The notes under the pieces were generated by a model, which made no database searches, was not told the DNA's origin, and saw nothing but the letters and a program-made list of their open reading frames with translations. Of a DNA stretch of 64,000 nt, positions 1 to 9,100 are shown one piece after another (position 1 is the first letter of the stretch; each line of letters opens with the position of its first letter). The stretch comes from Candidatus Soleaferrea massiliensis AP7 (GTDB lineage Bacteria > Bacillota > Clostridia > Oscillospirales > Ruminococcaceae). A program made the position numbers and the translations under genes. The stretch spans positions 47,546 to 111,545 of the forward strand of contig NZ_CCYH01000006.1 of the NCBI RefSeq assembly GCF_000820765.1, written 5' to 3'.

Positions 1-14
1 GTTAAAAAATTATA

Positions 15-43
15 TTGACTTCATGAATTTGAAGGCTTATAAT
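15..43 (+). promoter_or_regulatory. SigA-type promoter of the first GH31 gene
   Basis: TTGACT at 15-20 and TATAAT at 38-43 are separated by 17 bp. Transcription should begin near position 50, giving a leader of about 220 nt before the GH31 start codon at 272. Confidence 0.8.
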
Positions 44-79
44 TTGGATAGAAGTGGTAAGAGTGAGGTATCTCATCTG

Positions 80-94
80 TCGGAAACGTTACCA
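80..94 (+). promoter_or_regulatory. LacI-family or cre-like operator
   Basis: The stretch CGGAAACGTTACCA has the central CG and A/T-flanked dyad typical of LacI/GalR-family operators and CcpA cre sites. It lies about 40 bp downstream of the -10 box, where a bound repressor would act as a roadblock. Related CG-centred sites occur before the other two glycoside hydrolase genes (4793 and 8994), which supports shared control. The regulator is not in the window. Confidence 0.45.
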
Positions 95-271
95 AACAGG
101 CCGGGCCGGAAACCGGCTGCGAATTCGGCGCGGGATCCCCTTTGGATGAGGAGAGGAGGCCTTTTTCAGTATAAGAGTCAACCCTGACCAAGCCAATAAG
201 ACGTTCAACCAAACCATCACGAACCTTGCAGATCAACAACCATCCAAAAATAAGAGAAAAGGAGACTGAAG

Positions 272-3200
272 ATGAAACACAAAAAATTATGGAGCATCCT
301 ACTGTGTGCCGCTGTGACGGTGTCAACCTGTGCGCCGCTGACCTCGCTGGCAAGCTTTGATGCGGCGGACAGCGCGCAGGCGATGGACACGGCGCAGAGC
401 GGACCCGTTTCGGAGATTGTCGGAGATGTCCGGGTACAGGTCCTGTCGCCAAGCCTCGTGAGACTCGAGCAGAAAGGCCCGGCCGGATTCGAGGACCGCG
501 AAACCTTCCACATCATCAACCGAGCCGACTGGCCGGGCGACACGCTGACCCGCACCGAAGAGGGCGGCAGCGTGGTTTTGACAACCAGCAAGTATCAGAT
601 CATCCTTCCGAAAAACGCATCGGACCTGAGCAGGATCATCATTAAAAATTTTGATGGAAAACGCATTTGGCGCTACACCTCGCTGCCGTCGAATCAGATC
701 GCGCTGCCGGACCGCAGCGAGCATGTGGACGCCTGGGCGATTGCGGACGCGCCGCGCATGGTTCCGGCCGAGTGGGACTTTTCGCCGCAGCCCGCGGACA
801 ACGAATACAGAACGGACACCAACGGCTGGGATCTTGAGAACGACGCGCCGGACCTGTATGTCTTCCTTCCGGAAGGCGACAACGACCTGCTGCGCGAGGA
901 GTTCATCAGCCTGACCGGACAGAGCGGCATGCTTCCGCTTTCGGCGTTCGGCACCTGGGACAGCCGCTGGTATGCCTACACCGAGCAGACCGCGCTGAAG
1001 CAGATCGACGATTATCTGGATGTCTACAACTTCCCGCTGGACAATCTGGTGGTGGACACCGACTGGCGCGCGGGCGGCGCAACGGTCGGCGCCGGCTATG
1101 CCATTGCAGCGGATAAATTCCCGGATATGCCGCGGTTTTTGAGCGCGGCGCATGACCGCAACGTTCAGGTCATGTTCAACGACCATCCGGAACCGACCAA
1201 GGATGAAGAGGGCAAAAACAACATGGTCCTGGTCCCGGAAGAGGTGGAGTACCGCTACAGCAATCTGACGAACCTGATGGACATGGGATTGGACACCTGG
1301 TGGTATGACCGCAACTGGAGCGTCGCTTTGGTCCCGCCGTCCGGCATCTGCAAAGAGGTCATGGGCATGGCGGTCTTCAACAAGGCGGTCACCGACGCCT
1401 ATCCGGACCGCAGGCCGTACATGATGTCCAACGTCGACGGCATCAACAACGGCTCCTATGCATATCCGTCAAACATTGCGGCGCACCGCTACGGCATCCA
1501 CTGGACCGGCGACACCCCGGCCGGCGCGGAATCGCTGCATACAGAGATAGAAAACGCCGTGAAGGCCGGCGCCAACAGCCTGCTGCCTTACGTCTCGACC
1601 GACCTCGGCGGCTTCGGCGGCTCAACCAATCAGATTTCACCCGCGCTGTATGTCCGCTGGACACAGTTCTGCACCCTCTCCCCGATCTACAGGATGCACT
1701 GTGCGGACGGCTCCACCGGCCGTATGCCGTGGACCAGGGGCGAGGAGGCGCTCGATATCAGCCGCGATTACGCGAATCTGCGCTATCGCCTGCTGCCGGT
1801 TTTCTACCAGCTTTCGCACGAGAACTATGAAACCGGACTTCCACTGACCAGAAGGCTCGACTTCTCGCAGCCGGATTATGAGAACGCGTCCCGCGATGAC
1901 CAGTACCTGCTGGGCGACGACATCCTCGTGGCCCCGGTCTGGGAGGACCCGACCGGCGGCAACGCCGTGCCGGCCGAATGGTTCACCACGCCGGACGGAC
2001 AGCAGGGCGTCAAGGCGGATTATTACAAGGGCATCGACCAGAACGTCGACTTCGGCGCACTGTCCCCGACGCTCACCCGCACCGAAAAGAACATCAACTT
2101 TGACTGGGGCGGCGGTTCCCCGGATGCCGGCAAGCTTGGCAACGACAAATACGGCGCGGTCTTCACCGGAAAGATCACGATTGGGCCGGATTCCGACGTC
2201 AAGCTCGCGACCTACGTCGACGACGGCGTGCGCGTCTATATCGACGGCGAGCTGGATATCGAAAACTGGAAGCCGCAGTCTGCGGTTGTCACCGATGGCT
2301 GGAAGGTTCTGAAGGCCGGCGAGACCTATGACATCCGTCTGGAATACTTCGAGGATACCTCCAGCGCGGTCTGCCAGCTCAGATACAACCCGCTGACCAG
2401 CGAAGGCGCTGAAACGGTTGTGACCCGCGAGGTCTGGATTCCGGAAGGCGAGTGGATCAACACCTTCACCGGCAAGACCGAATATGGACCGAGGACCATC
2501 GAGGTTTCGGCCGACACCGACGAGATGCCGCTGTTTGTCAAGAAGGGCGCCATCCTGCCGCTGGCCGACGAGATGCTGAACACCAAGGAGAAGGACTGGA
2601 GCCATCTGACGCTCGACGTCTATCCTTCCACCCGCAGCGCGGACAGAACCGAGCTGTATGAGGACGACACCGAATCCAACGATTATACAGAGGGTAAATA
2701 CCGGACCACCGAGCTTGAAACCTATTTTGACGCAGAGAACGCCAGCACCGTGATCAAGATCGGCGCGGCGAACGGCTCCTTCGACGGCGAACGCTGCTTT
2801 GACAGCCGCGACTGGACCATCCGCGTGCACCAGCCTGAAAACTGGGGCGCCTTGCAGAGCGTGAAGCTTGCGGACGGTACATCGCTCAGCTTTACGGCCA
2901 TCGAACAGGATGCGAACGCGATGCCGTTTGCGGGTGAGGGCGGCTCCCCGGACGGCATCGTCTATGAGATCAAGCTGTCCGGCGCGGTCGACACCGAGCA
3001 GGTGCTGAAGCTGGGCTTTGCCGATCCGGCTGACCCGGCTATTCCGGATCTCGAATACGACGAGAAGATCGAACAGGTCGAGGAGCCGGTCGAACCGGCG
3101 ATCAAGCGCACCATCGCCATCACCGAAGAGATGCCGGCGAACGCCGACCTGACCGAGGCCGGCACGATCGACTGGCTGCATTCCGGCAGCGTGACCGCTG

Positions 3201-4399
3201 GTTTAGAGGACCGCAAGGCGGGCGTGGAGCCGATGATCTCCTTACAGGTCAACGGCAGCCCGTCGAGACTCAATGACTTTGCGACGAAATTCGCCTGGAG
3301 CGACGGCACGGCCAACGCCGCGATGGACCCGACCGCGTCCGGCTCGTATGTCTGGAGCGGAAGCTTTGATATTACGGCGAAATCCGGCCCGGACAAACGG
3401 ACGCTGACGCTGTATTTCGGCGGCTGGCAGTCCTCCGGACAGCTGGAAATCTATGATGAGAAGGAAGACTTCATCACCGATGTGTACCAGTTCGAGAATA
3501 TGGACGCCTCCTATTACCGCAAGGTCACCATCGATATGCAGTCGGAGGATACCAGCACGCTGAAGATCAAATGGCGTCAGACCGGCGGGACCGGCAACGT
3601 CACCTTCTGCGCGGCGACGCTCGGCGAATACGCGTTCATTCCGGATCCGCCGGAACCCGAGAAGATCGAGGTGACCGACACAATGCCGGGCAGCTACAAT
3701 CTGACCGACAACGGCACGATCGACTGGCTGCATGTCGGCGCCGCCAATGCACAGAGCTTTAACCGCAAGGCTGGCGTCGAAACCCCGCAGCTCGACCTTA
3801 CGATGTCCGCCCCGCAGATCCTGCGTCTGGGCGACTACAAGACCGCCTTCAACTTCAGCGACGGAACGCCGACCGCGGCGGTCAGCGGAAACCGCGGCGG
3901 CATCTACCTGCAGGGCAGCGGCGAACGCTACTTTGAGCTGACCGCCCAGGCTTCGGCCGAGGAACGGGAGCTGACCTTCTTCATCGGCGGCTGGAAGAGC
4001 ACCGGCGTGCTTGAAATCTTCGAGGGCGGCGCCGAGGAGCCTGTCTACACCGATACGTTCAGCAATCCCGACGAATCCTTCTACCGTAAAGTGACAGTCC
4101 GCTATGAATCCGAAGACGGCACGCCGCTGCGCGTCCGGTATTCGACGACGGCGGGCGGAAACATCACCTTCACCGGTGCGGCGCTGAGCACCGTGAAGAG
4201 CACCGAGCTGAAACCGGGCGATGTGAGCGGAGACAATGTCGTGAATATCCGCGACCTGATTCAGATTAAGACCTACATCCTGGGCAGTACGCAGCTGACC
4301 GACCGGCAGAGAAGGGCGGCCGACATCAATGGAGACGGACGGGTCAACATTTTCGACCTGCTGCAGATCAAGCTGATGATTCTGAACGGAGAATGGTAA
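272..4399 (+). CDS. Secreted GH31 glycoside hydrolase with PA14, two unknown modules and a dockerin
   Basis: A 1375-residue exported enzyme. The N-terminus (MKHKKLWSILLCAAV) is a signal peptide. The GH31 barrel spans roughly residues 200-560; D346 in WWYDRNW is the likely nucleophile and D414 in WTGDT the likely acid/base, 68 residues apart as usual in GH31. A PA14 domain (about 580-707) follows, then a DUF5110-like beta domain. Next come two tandem modules of about 180 residues (945-1123 and 1129-1309), each carrying a TIDWLH motif near its start, which I do not recognise. A type I dockerin with two Ca-binding repeats (GDVSGDN and DINGDGR) ends the protein. GH31 enzymes cleave alpha-glycosidic bonds (alpha-glucosidase, alpha-xylosidase and others); the substrate cannot be read here. 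RBS AAAGGAG precedes the ATG. The next gene is a paralogue. Confidence 0.93.
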   Translation: MKHKKLWSILLCAAVTVSTCAPLTSLASFDAADSAQAMDTAQSGPVSEIVGDVRVQVLSPSLVRLEQKGPAGFEDRETFHIINRADWPGDTLTRTEEGGSVVLTTSKYQIILPKNASDLSRIIIKNFDGKRIWRYTSLPSNQIALPDRSEHVDAWAIADAPRMVPAEWDFSPQPADNEYRTDTNGWDLENDAPDLYVFLPEGDNDLLREEFISLTGQSGMLPLSAFGTWDSRWYAYTEQTALKQIDDYLDVYNFPLDNLVVDTDWRAGGATVGAGYAIAADKFPDMPRFLSAAHDRNVQVMFNDHPEPTKDEEGKNNMVLVPEEVEYRYSNLTNLMDMGLDTWWYDRNWSVALVPPSGICKEVMGMAVFNKAVTDAYPDRRPYMMSNVDGINNGSYAYPSNIAAHRYGIHWTGDTPAGAESLHTEIENAVKAGANSLLPYVSTDLGGFGGSTNQISPALYVRWTQFCTLSPIYRMHCADGSTGRMPWTRGEEALDISRDYANLRYRLLPVFYQLSHENYETGLPLTRRLDFSQPDYENASRDDQYLLGDDILVAPVWEDPTGGNAVPAEWFTTPDGQQGVKADYYKGIDQNVDFGALSPTLTRTEKNINFDWGGGSPDAGKLGNDKYGAVFTGKITIGPDSDVKLATYVDDGVRVYIDGELDIENWKPQSAVVTDGWKVLKAGETYDIRLEYFEDTSSAVCQLRYNPLTSEGAETVVTREVWIPEGEWINTFTGKTEYGPRTIEVSADTDEMPLFVKKGAILPLADEMLNTKEKDWSHLTLDVYPSTRSADRTELYEDDTESNDYTEGKYRTTELETYFDAENASTVIKIGAANGSFDGERCFDSRDWTIRVHQPENWGALQSVKLADGTSLSFTAIEQDANAMPFAGEGGSPDGIVYEIKLSGAVDTEQVLKLGFADPADPAIPDLEYDEKIEQVEEPVEPAIKRTIAITEEMPANADLTEAGTIDWLHSGSVTAGLEDRKAGVEPMISLQVNGSPSRLNDFATKFAWSDGTANAAMDPTASGSYVWSGSFDITAKSGPDKRTLTLYFGGWQSSGQLEIYDEKEDFITDVYQFENMDASYYRKVTIDMQSEDTSTLKIKWRQTGGTGNVTFCAATLGEYAFIPDPPEPEKIEVTDTMPGSYNLTDNGTIDWLHVGAANAQSFNRKAGVETPQLDLTMSAPQILRLGDYKTAFNFSDGTPTAAVSGNRGGIYLQGSGERYFELTAQASAEERELTFFIGGWKSTGVLEIFEGGAEEPVYTDTFSNPDESFYRKVTVRYESEDGTPLRVRYSTTAGGNITFTGAALSTVKSTELKPGDVSGDNVVNIRDLIQIKTYILGSTQLTDRQRRAADINGDGRVNIFDLLQIKLMILNGEW

Positions 4400-4478
4400 T
4401 CACTGCCCTTTGGGCGGGAGTATCCGGATGTTGATCCGGTTTCCCGCGTCTACAGCATAGAACGCCTTTCAGCTGAAA

Positions 4479-4511
4479 AACCGGATGGGAGCGAACGTCT
4501 CCCATCCGGTT
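4479..4511 (+). terminator. Terminator-like hairpin after the first GH31 gene
   Basis: Perfect 13-bp stem (AACCGGATGGGAG and its complement) around a 7-nt loop, 80 bp after the stop. The T-tract is weak (GTTTGCTCCGTTTC), so termination may be partial. Confidence 0.65.
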
Positions 4512-4641
4512 TGCTCCGTTTCTTGTACAAAGCATATGTCTGAAATTGTTTGATATACTATGTATAAACAATGCATTAAGTTTACTATAGTTTTAATATT
4601 GCACAAAAATTGATTTAATAAAAACAATAATTCGAAAAGTG

Positions 4642-4670
4642 TTGAAATATATGATTTAATTCGATAAAAT
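4642..4670 (+). promoter_or_regulatory. SigA-type promoter of the second GH31 gene
   Basis: TTGAAA (4642-4647), 17-bp spacer, TAAAAT (4665-4670), in an AT-rich tract. It gives a leader of about 220 nt, similar in length to that of the first GH31 gene. Confidence 0.65.
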
Positions 4671-4792
4671 ATAGTTGTCATTTTGCATAGGGAAGCGGTG
4701 GGTAATTACAACAGAAGAAAACGATACCATATCGTTCGACCCGTCTGCCGTGTGTTTCCGCACACACCGGAGACAATTTTTCGTTGGGAAAG

Positions 4793-4806
4793 AGAAAACG
4801 TTTCCT
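4793..4806 (+). promoter_or_regulatory. cre/LacI-type operator
   Basis: AGAAAACGTTTCCT closely fits the cre/LacI pattern WGAAARCGYTTWCW. It is downstream of the promoter at 4642-4670, as in the site at 80-94. Confidence 0.5.
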
Positions 4807-4898
4807 GCTGCCAGACACCACCGCCTGCAACCCGGCAACAGAGAGAGCCGACAGAATACGGCATCATTTCATTTTGCAGATCGAAAGGAGAGAGGACA

Positions 4899-7800
4899 AT
4901 GAACAGAAAAAAATTGTCAGCATCATCCTGGCGGCGTCTATGCTGTCCACGCTGGCTATGCCCGCCATCACACAGGCGCAGACGCCTGCGCCTGCCTCTG
5001 CCGTTCAGCAGATGACCGGACCGGTTTCGGCGGTTGTCGGAAATCTGCGCGTACAGGTGCTCAGCCCCACACTGATCCGTCTGGAGGTCAAGGGCAGTGC
5101 TGGATTTGAGGACCGCAGCACCTTTCACGTTGTGAACCGGACAGACTGGCCGGGCGATGCGGTCGAGCAGAGCGAGACCGACAGCCAGGTTGTGCTGACC
5201 ACCAGCCGGTACCGGATTCTGATTCCAAAGGATGCCGACACCCTCAAGGGGGTCAAGGTCACGACCCATGACGGAAAGGGAATTTGGAAATATACGAGAC
5301 TGCCGGGCAACAGCGTAAAGCTTCCGGATTTGAACGAGTATGTGCGCACCTGGGAGATCGCGGACACGCCGCGCATGGTCCCGGCCGAATGGGGCTTCTC
5401 CCCGATGCCGGAGGATCAGAGCGCGCATGCCGAAACCAACGGATGGGACACCTCAAACGACGCGCCGGACATGTATGTCTTTCTGCCGGACGGCGACAAC
5501 ACGCTGCTGCGCCGGGAATTCATCGAGCTGACCGGCCGCACCGAGATGATTCCGCTCTCGGCGTTCGGAGTCTGGGACAGCCGCTGGTATGCCTACAGCG
5601 AGGAGACGGCGCTGAAGCAGATCGATGACTACCACAGCCGCAATTTCCCGCTCGACAACCTGGTTGTCGACACCGACTGGCGCGCGGGCGGCGCGACGGC
5701 GGGCGCGGGCTACGATATCAATGAAACGCTGTTTCCGGATATGCAGCGCTTTTTAAGCCGCGCGCATGAAAAGAATGTCAGCGTGATGTTCAACGACCAT
5801 CCGGAGCCGACCAAAGACGAAGGCGGCGCAAACAACAACGTGCTGGCGCCGCAGGAGGTGCGGTACCGCTTTGACAACCTGACCAGGCTGCTGAACATGG
5901 GACTGGACACCTGGTGGTACGACCGCAACTGGTCGGTTACGGTGCAGGCGCCGCAGGGCTACAGCAATGAGGTCATGGGAATGGCGGTCTATGCCAATGC
6001 GGTCAGGTCGGTCTATCCGGACCGCCGTCTGCTCATGATGTCGAACGTCGACGACATCAACGACGGCATCTTCCAGCATGACGGCAACATCGCGGCGCAC
6101 CGTTACAGTATCCAGTGGACCGGTGACACCCAGCCCGGCATGGAATCGATGAAGCGAGAGGTCGGCAACGCGGTGCATCAGGGCGCGAACTATGCGCTGC
6201 CGTATGTCAGCACCGACCTGGGCGCCTATTACGGCGTGATGGACAACCAGTCCAAGGCCGAGTACATCCGCTGGATCCAGTTTGGCGCGCTTTCCCCGAT
6301 CTACCGTGTGCACGGCAAGAACGACGGCCATATGCCGTGGCTCAAGGACCAGGAGACGCTCGACATCTGCCGCGACTACGCCAATCTGCGCTACCGCCTG
6401 CTGCCGGTCTTCTACAGCCTGTCCCATGAGAACTATCAGACCGGGCTGCCGCTGGTCAGAAGGCTGGACTTCAACTATCCGCAGTATGAAAGCGCAGCCC
6501 GCGAGGACCAGTATACGCTCGGAAACGACATCCTCGTGGCGCCGATCACCGAGGATACCGGCGAAATGGGGCTGCCCGTCTCCAAAGAGATGTTCACGAC
6601 GCCGGACGGCGAGCAGGGCATCCGGGCCGAGTACTACAACAACAAGGAGCTTTCCGGCGAACCGGTCCTGACCCGGACCGAGGACAACATCCACTTTGCC
6701 TGGCAGAAGGGAAGCCCGGACCCGGCGGTCAACGCAGACGCATTCAGCGCGGCCTTCACCGGCTTTCTGACCGTCGGCGATTACGACATCAAGTTGCAGG
6801 GCTTTGTGGACGACGGCATACGGGTCTACATCGACGATGAAAAGATCATGGACGACTGGAAACCGCAGTCCGGGCATGTCGTGCCGTCCGACAAGGTGCT
6901 GGAAGCCGGCAAAACCTATAAAATCCGGGTGGAGTACCTGGAGGACAAGAACACCGCGACCTGCCAGCTCAACTATGTCCCATCGGTCATCCGGACCGTC
7001 ATGACCCGCGAGGTCTGGATTCCGGAAGGCGAATGGATCAACACCTTCACCGGCGAAACGGTTTACGGCCCGCAGACCATCGAGGTCTCCTGCGATACCG
7101 ACGAGCTGCCGGTCTTTGTGAGAAAGGGCGCGATTCTGCCGCTGGCCGATGAGATGCTGACCACCAAAGAGAAGGACTGGAGCCATCTGACGCTGGATGT
7201 CTACCCATCCACCCGGCAGCAGGGGACATCCACCCTGTATGAGGACGACACCGAGAGCACGGCCTATGAAAACGGGGCATACCGCACCACCACGCTTTCC
7301 ACAAGCTTTGACGCCGAGAACAGGCAGTCGGTGGTTTCAATCGGCGCGGCGGATGGAAGCTTCAGCGGCGAGCGGGCGTTCAGCCGGCGAGACTGGACCA
7401 TCCGGGTGCACCAGCCGGAGAATTGGGGTGAGCTGCGGGCGGTCACCTGCGGCGGCGAAGAGCTTGCGTTCCAGAAGATCGAAGCGGACGCAGACGCCAT
7501 GCCGTTCGAAAATGCCGGCGGTGCGCGGGACGCGGCGGTCTATATGATCACCTTCAGCGGCGATGTATCCGAAGCAAAGGAGCTGCGCCTGACCTTCGAC
7601 AACCCGGCCGATGCGCAGATCCCGGATGGAGACTACGATCAGAAGGTGCCGCTGAAGGACAAAGGATACATCGATGACGGCGAGTTCTATGAAAGCCCGG
7701 TCAGCCGTACGGTCACCGTATCGGAGGTTCCTGCGGCGCTGAACCTGACGGATGAGGGCCGGCTTGACTGGCTGCATGCCGGCTACGGCGGTGTCGGCGG

Positions 7801-8434
7801 ATTCGTGCAGAAGGCGGGCGTCGAGGAGCATCTGCTGACCTTCTATAAAAACCTGACCGACATCCGCCCGCTGAAGGACTACAGGACGAAGTTTTCCTGG
7901 CGTGACGGCGACGCGGTGGAGACGGCCCGGGATACCCAGACCGGCCTGTATACCCGCAACCAGGGAGATTCCTTTGAACTGGAGATCCGCTCCGACGCGC
8001 GGTCCCGGGACGCGGTGCTGTACGTCGGCGGCTGGCGTTCGGCCGGCACACTTGAAATCTATGATGAGACCGAGAAGGAACCGGTCGATGTTTACCGCTT
8101 CGAGGATATGGGCGGGTCCTATTACAAAAAAGTCACCATCCGGCTGGACAGCGAGAAAAAATCCAGGCTGACGGTGAAATACACGCTGACCGAAAAGGAA
8201 CGCAGCTCCAGCAACATCACGTTTACGGCCGCGACGATCCAGAATACGCCGGTGGTGGGCGACGCAGACGGCGACGGAAAATTGGGCGTCACCGACCTTA
8301 TTCTGCTCAAGCAGCATATCCTGGGCCGGATACAGCTGGACGGTAAGACCTGCACGAGCTGCGACGCAAACGGCGACGGACGGATCAATATTTTCGATCT
8401 GGTTCTGTGGAAGCTTGCGATCCTGAAAGACTGA
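4899..8434 (+). CDS. Secreted GH31 glycoside hydrolase with PA14 and dockerin; apparent frameshift in the signal peptide
   Basis: Paralogue of the preceding gene, about 1178 residues if one base is restored. The ATG at 4899 has a good RBS (AAGGAG, 8 bp upstream) and begins MNRKK, but the frame breaks in an A7 run at 4907-4913. Adding one A joins MNRKK to IVSIILAASML, a normal signal peptide. Without it, the long frame can only start at a poorly placed ATG at 4784 or inside the signal peptide. Downstream are the GH31 barrel (D342 in WWYDRNW, D410 in WTGDT, numbered for the restored protein), a PA14 domain, a DUF5110-like domain, one copy of the unknown module with LDWLH, and a type I dockerin (GDADGDG and DANGDGR). 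It could be a sequencing error, a phase-variable site or a recent mutation; the rest of the frame is intact over 3.5 kb, which argues against old decay. Confidence 0.88.
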
Positions 8435-8466
8435 TAGCACCATTCTCTTTCTATATTCTTTTCCAA

Positions 8467-8500
8467 AGAGGGCCGCGGCAGGTTTCTGCCGCGGCCCTCT
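8467..8500 (+). terminator. Strong terminator after the second GH31 gene
   Basis: Perfect 15-bp GC-rich stem AGAGGGCCGCGGCAG with a 4-nt loop, 33 bp after the stop, followed by TCAAT. A sister hairpin with the same GGGCCGCGGC core follows the GH3 gene. Confidence 0.8.
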
Positions 8501-8873
8501 TCAATATGTCAGATAAACCGTAATCGGATGCTGTGCGCTGAGCTTGACAGCCTTTCTGCCAATCTGCCTTGGCAAGGAGGATTCTACACCCGGACAGCAT
8601 GCGGCAAAGGCCTTATAGGCCCATACAACCCGGGCACGCTGCGGCGATAGGGAACCCGCCTTCAGCAGGAAACAGAAACGCGGCACGGCCGGCGCATCGG
8701 GAAGCATTCCCGCCGCAGGCGAGAGATCAGATGCAATTGGGGCCGGACTGCTGTATATTGGTGAAGATGGAACGATACGCCTCAAAAAGGCTGGTGAAAT
8801 GGAACAAATTGAAGAATATTTTTTAGTCAAAGTGATGAATTTATCGTTTGTATGAATCTATTATGTATATGGA
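8501..8873. other. Intergenic stretch with one degenerate dyad unit
   Basis: No coding signal was found. TGCCAA (8557-8562) and TTGGCA (8569-8574) form a dyad related to the ~62-bp repeat units elsewhere in the window. The rest shows no recognisable feature. Confidence 0.4.
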
Positions 8874-8902
8874 TTGACATATACAGCGGCCGGTCGTATA
8901 AT
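8874..8902 (+). promoter_or_regulatory. Consensus SigA promoter of the GH3 gene
   Basis: TTGACA (8874-8879), 17-bp spacer and TATAAT (8897-8902), a perfect match to consensus. Such a strong promoter fits a gene under tight negative control; two operator-like sites follow. Confidence 0.85.
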
Positions 8903-8913
8903 AAAATTGAATA

Positions 8914-8927
8914 TTCACGGCCGTGAA
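8914..8927 (+). promoter_or_regulatory. Perfect 14-bp palindrome, operator candidate
   Basis: TTCACGGCCGTGAA is a perfect palindrome starting 12 bp after the -10 box, so it covers the transcription start region. No equivalent was seen before the GH31 genes, so it may bind a regulator specific to the GH3 gene. Confidence 0.5.
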
Positions 8928-8993
8928 ACATTTTGTGGAAAATTAGCCTGAAGTCTATGAATAAAATGCAAAGTGCAGTCCGCCGCCGGATGT

Positions 8994-9007
8994 GGGAACC
9001 GTTTTCC
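8994..9007 (+). promoter_or_regulatory. CG-centred LacI-family operator-like site
   Basis: GGGAACCGTTTTCC is a dyad around a central CG, of the same class as the sites at 80-94 and 4793-4806. It lies about 95 bp upstream of the GH3 start codon. Confidence 0.4.
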
Positions 9008-9100
9008 TGTATGAGATTACAGTATGTGGAAGCGAAACGATATGCGGGACGGCGCGGGCGTGAATGATGAAAGGCATTGAAAAGAGAAAGGTAGTGCAGT

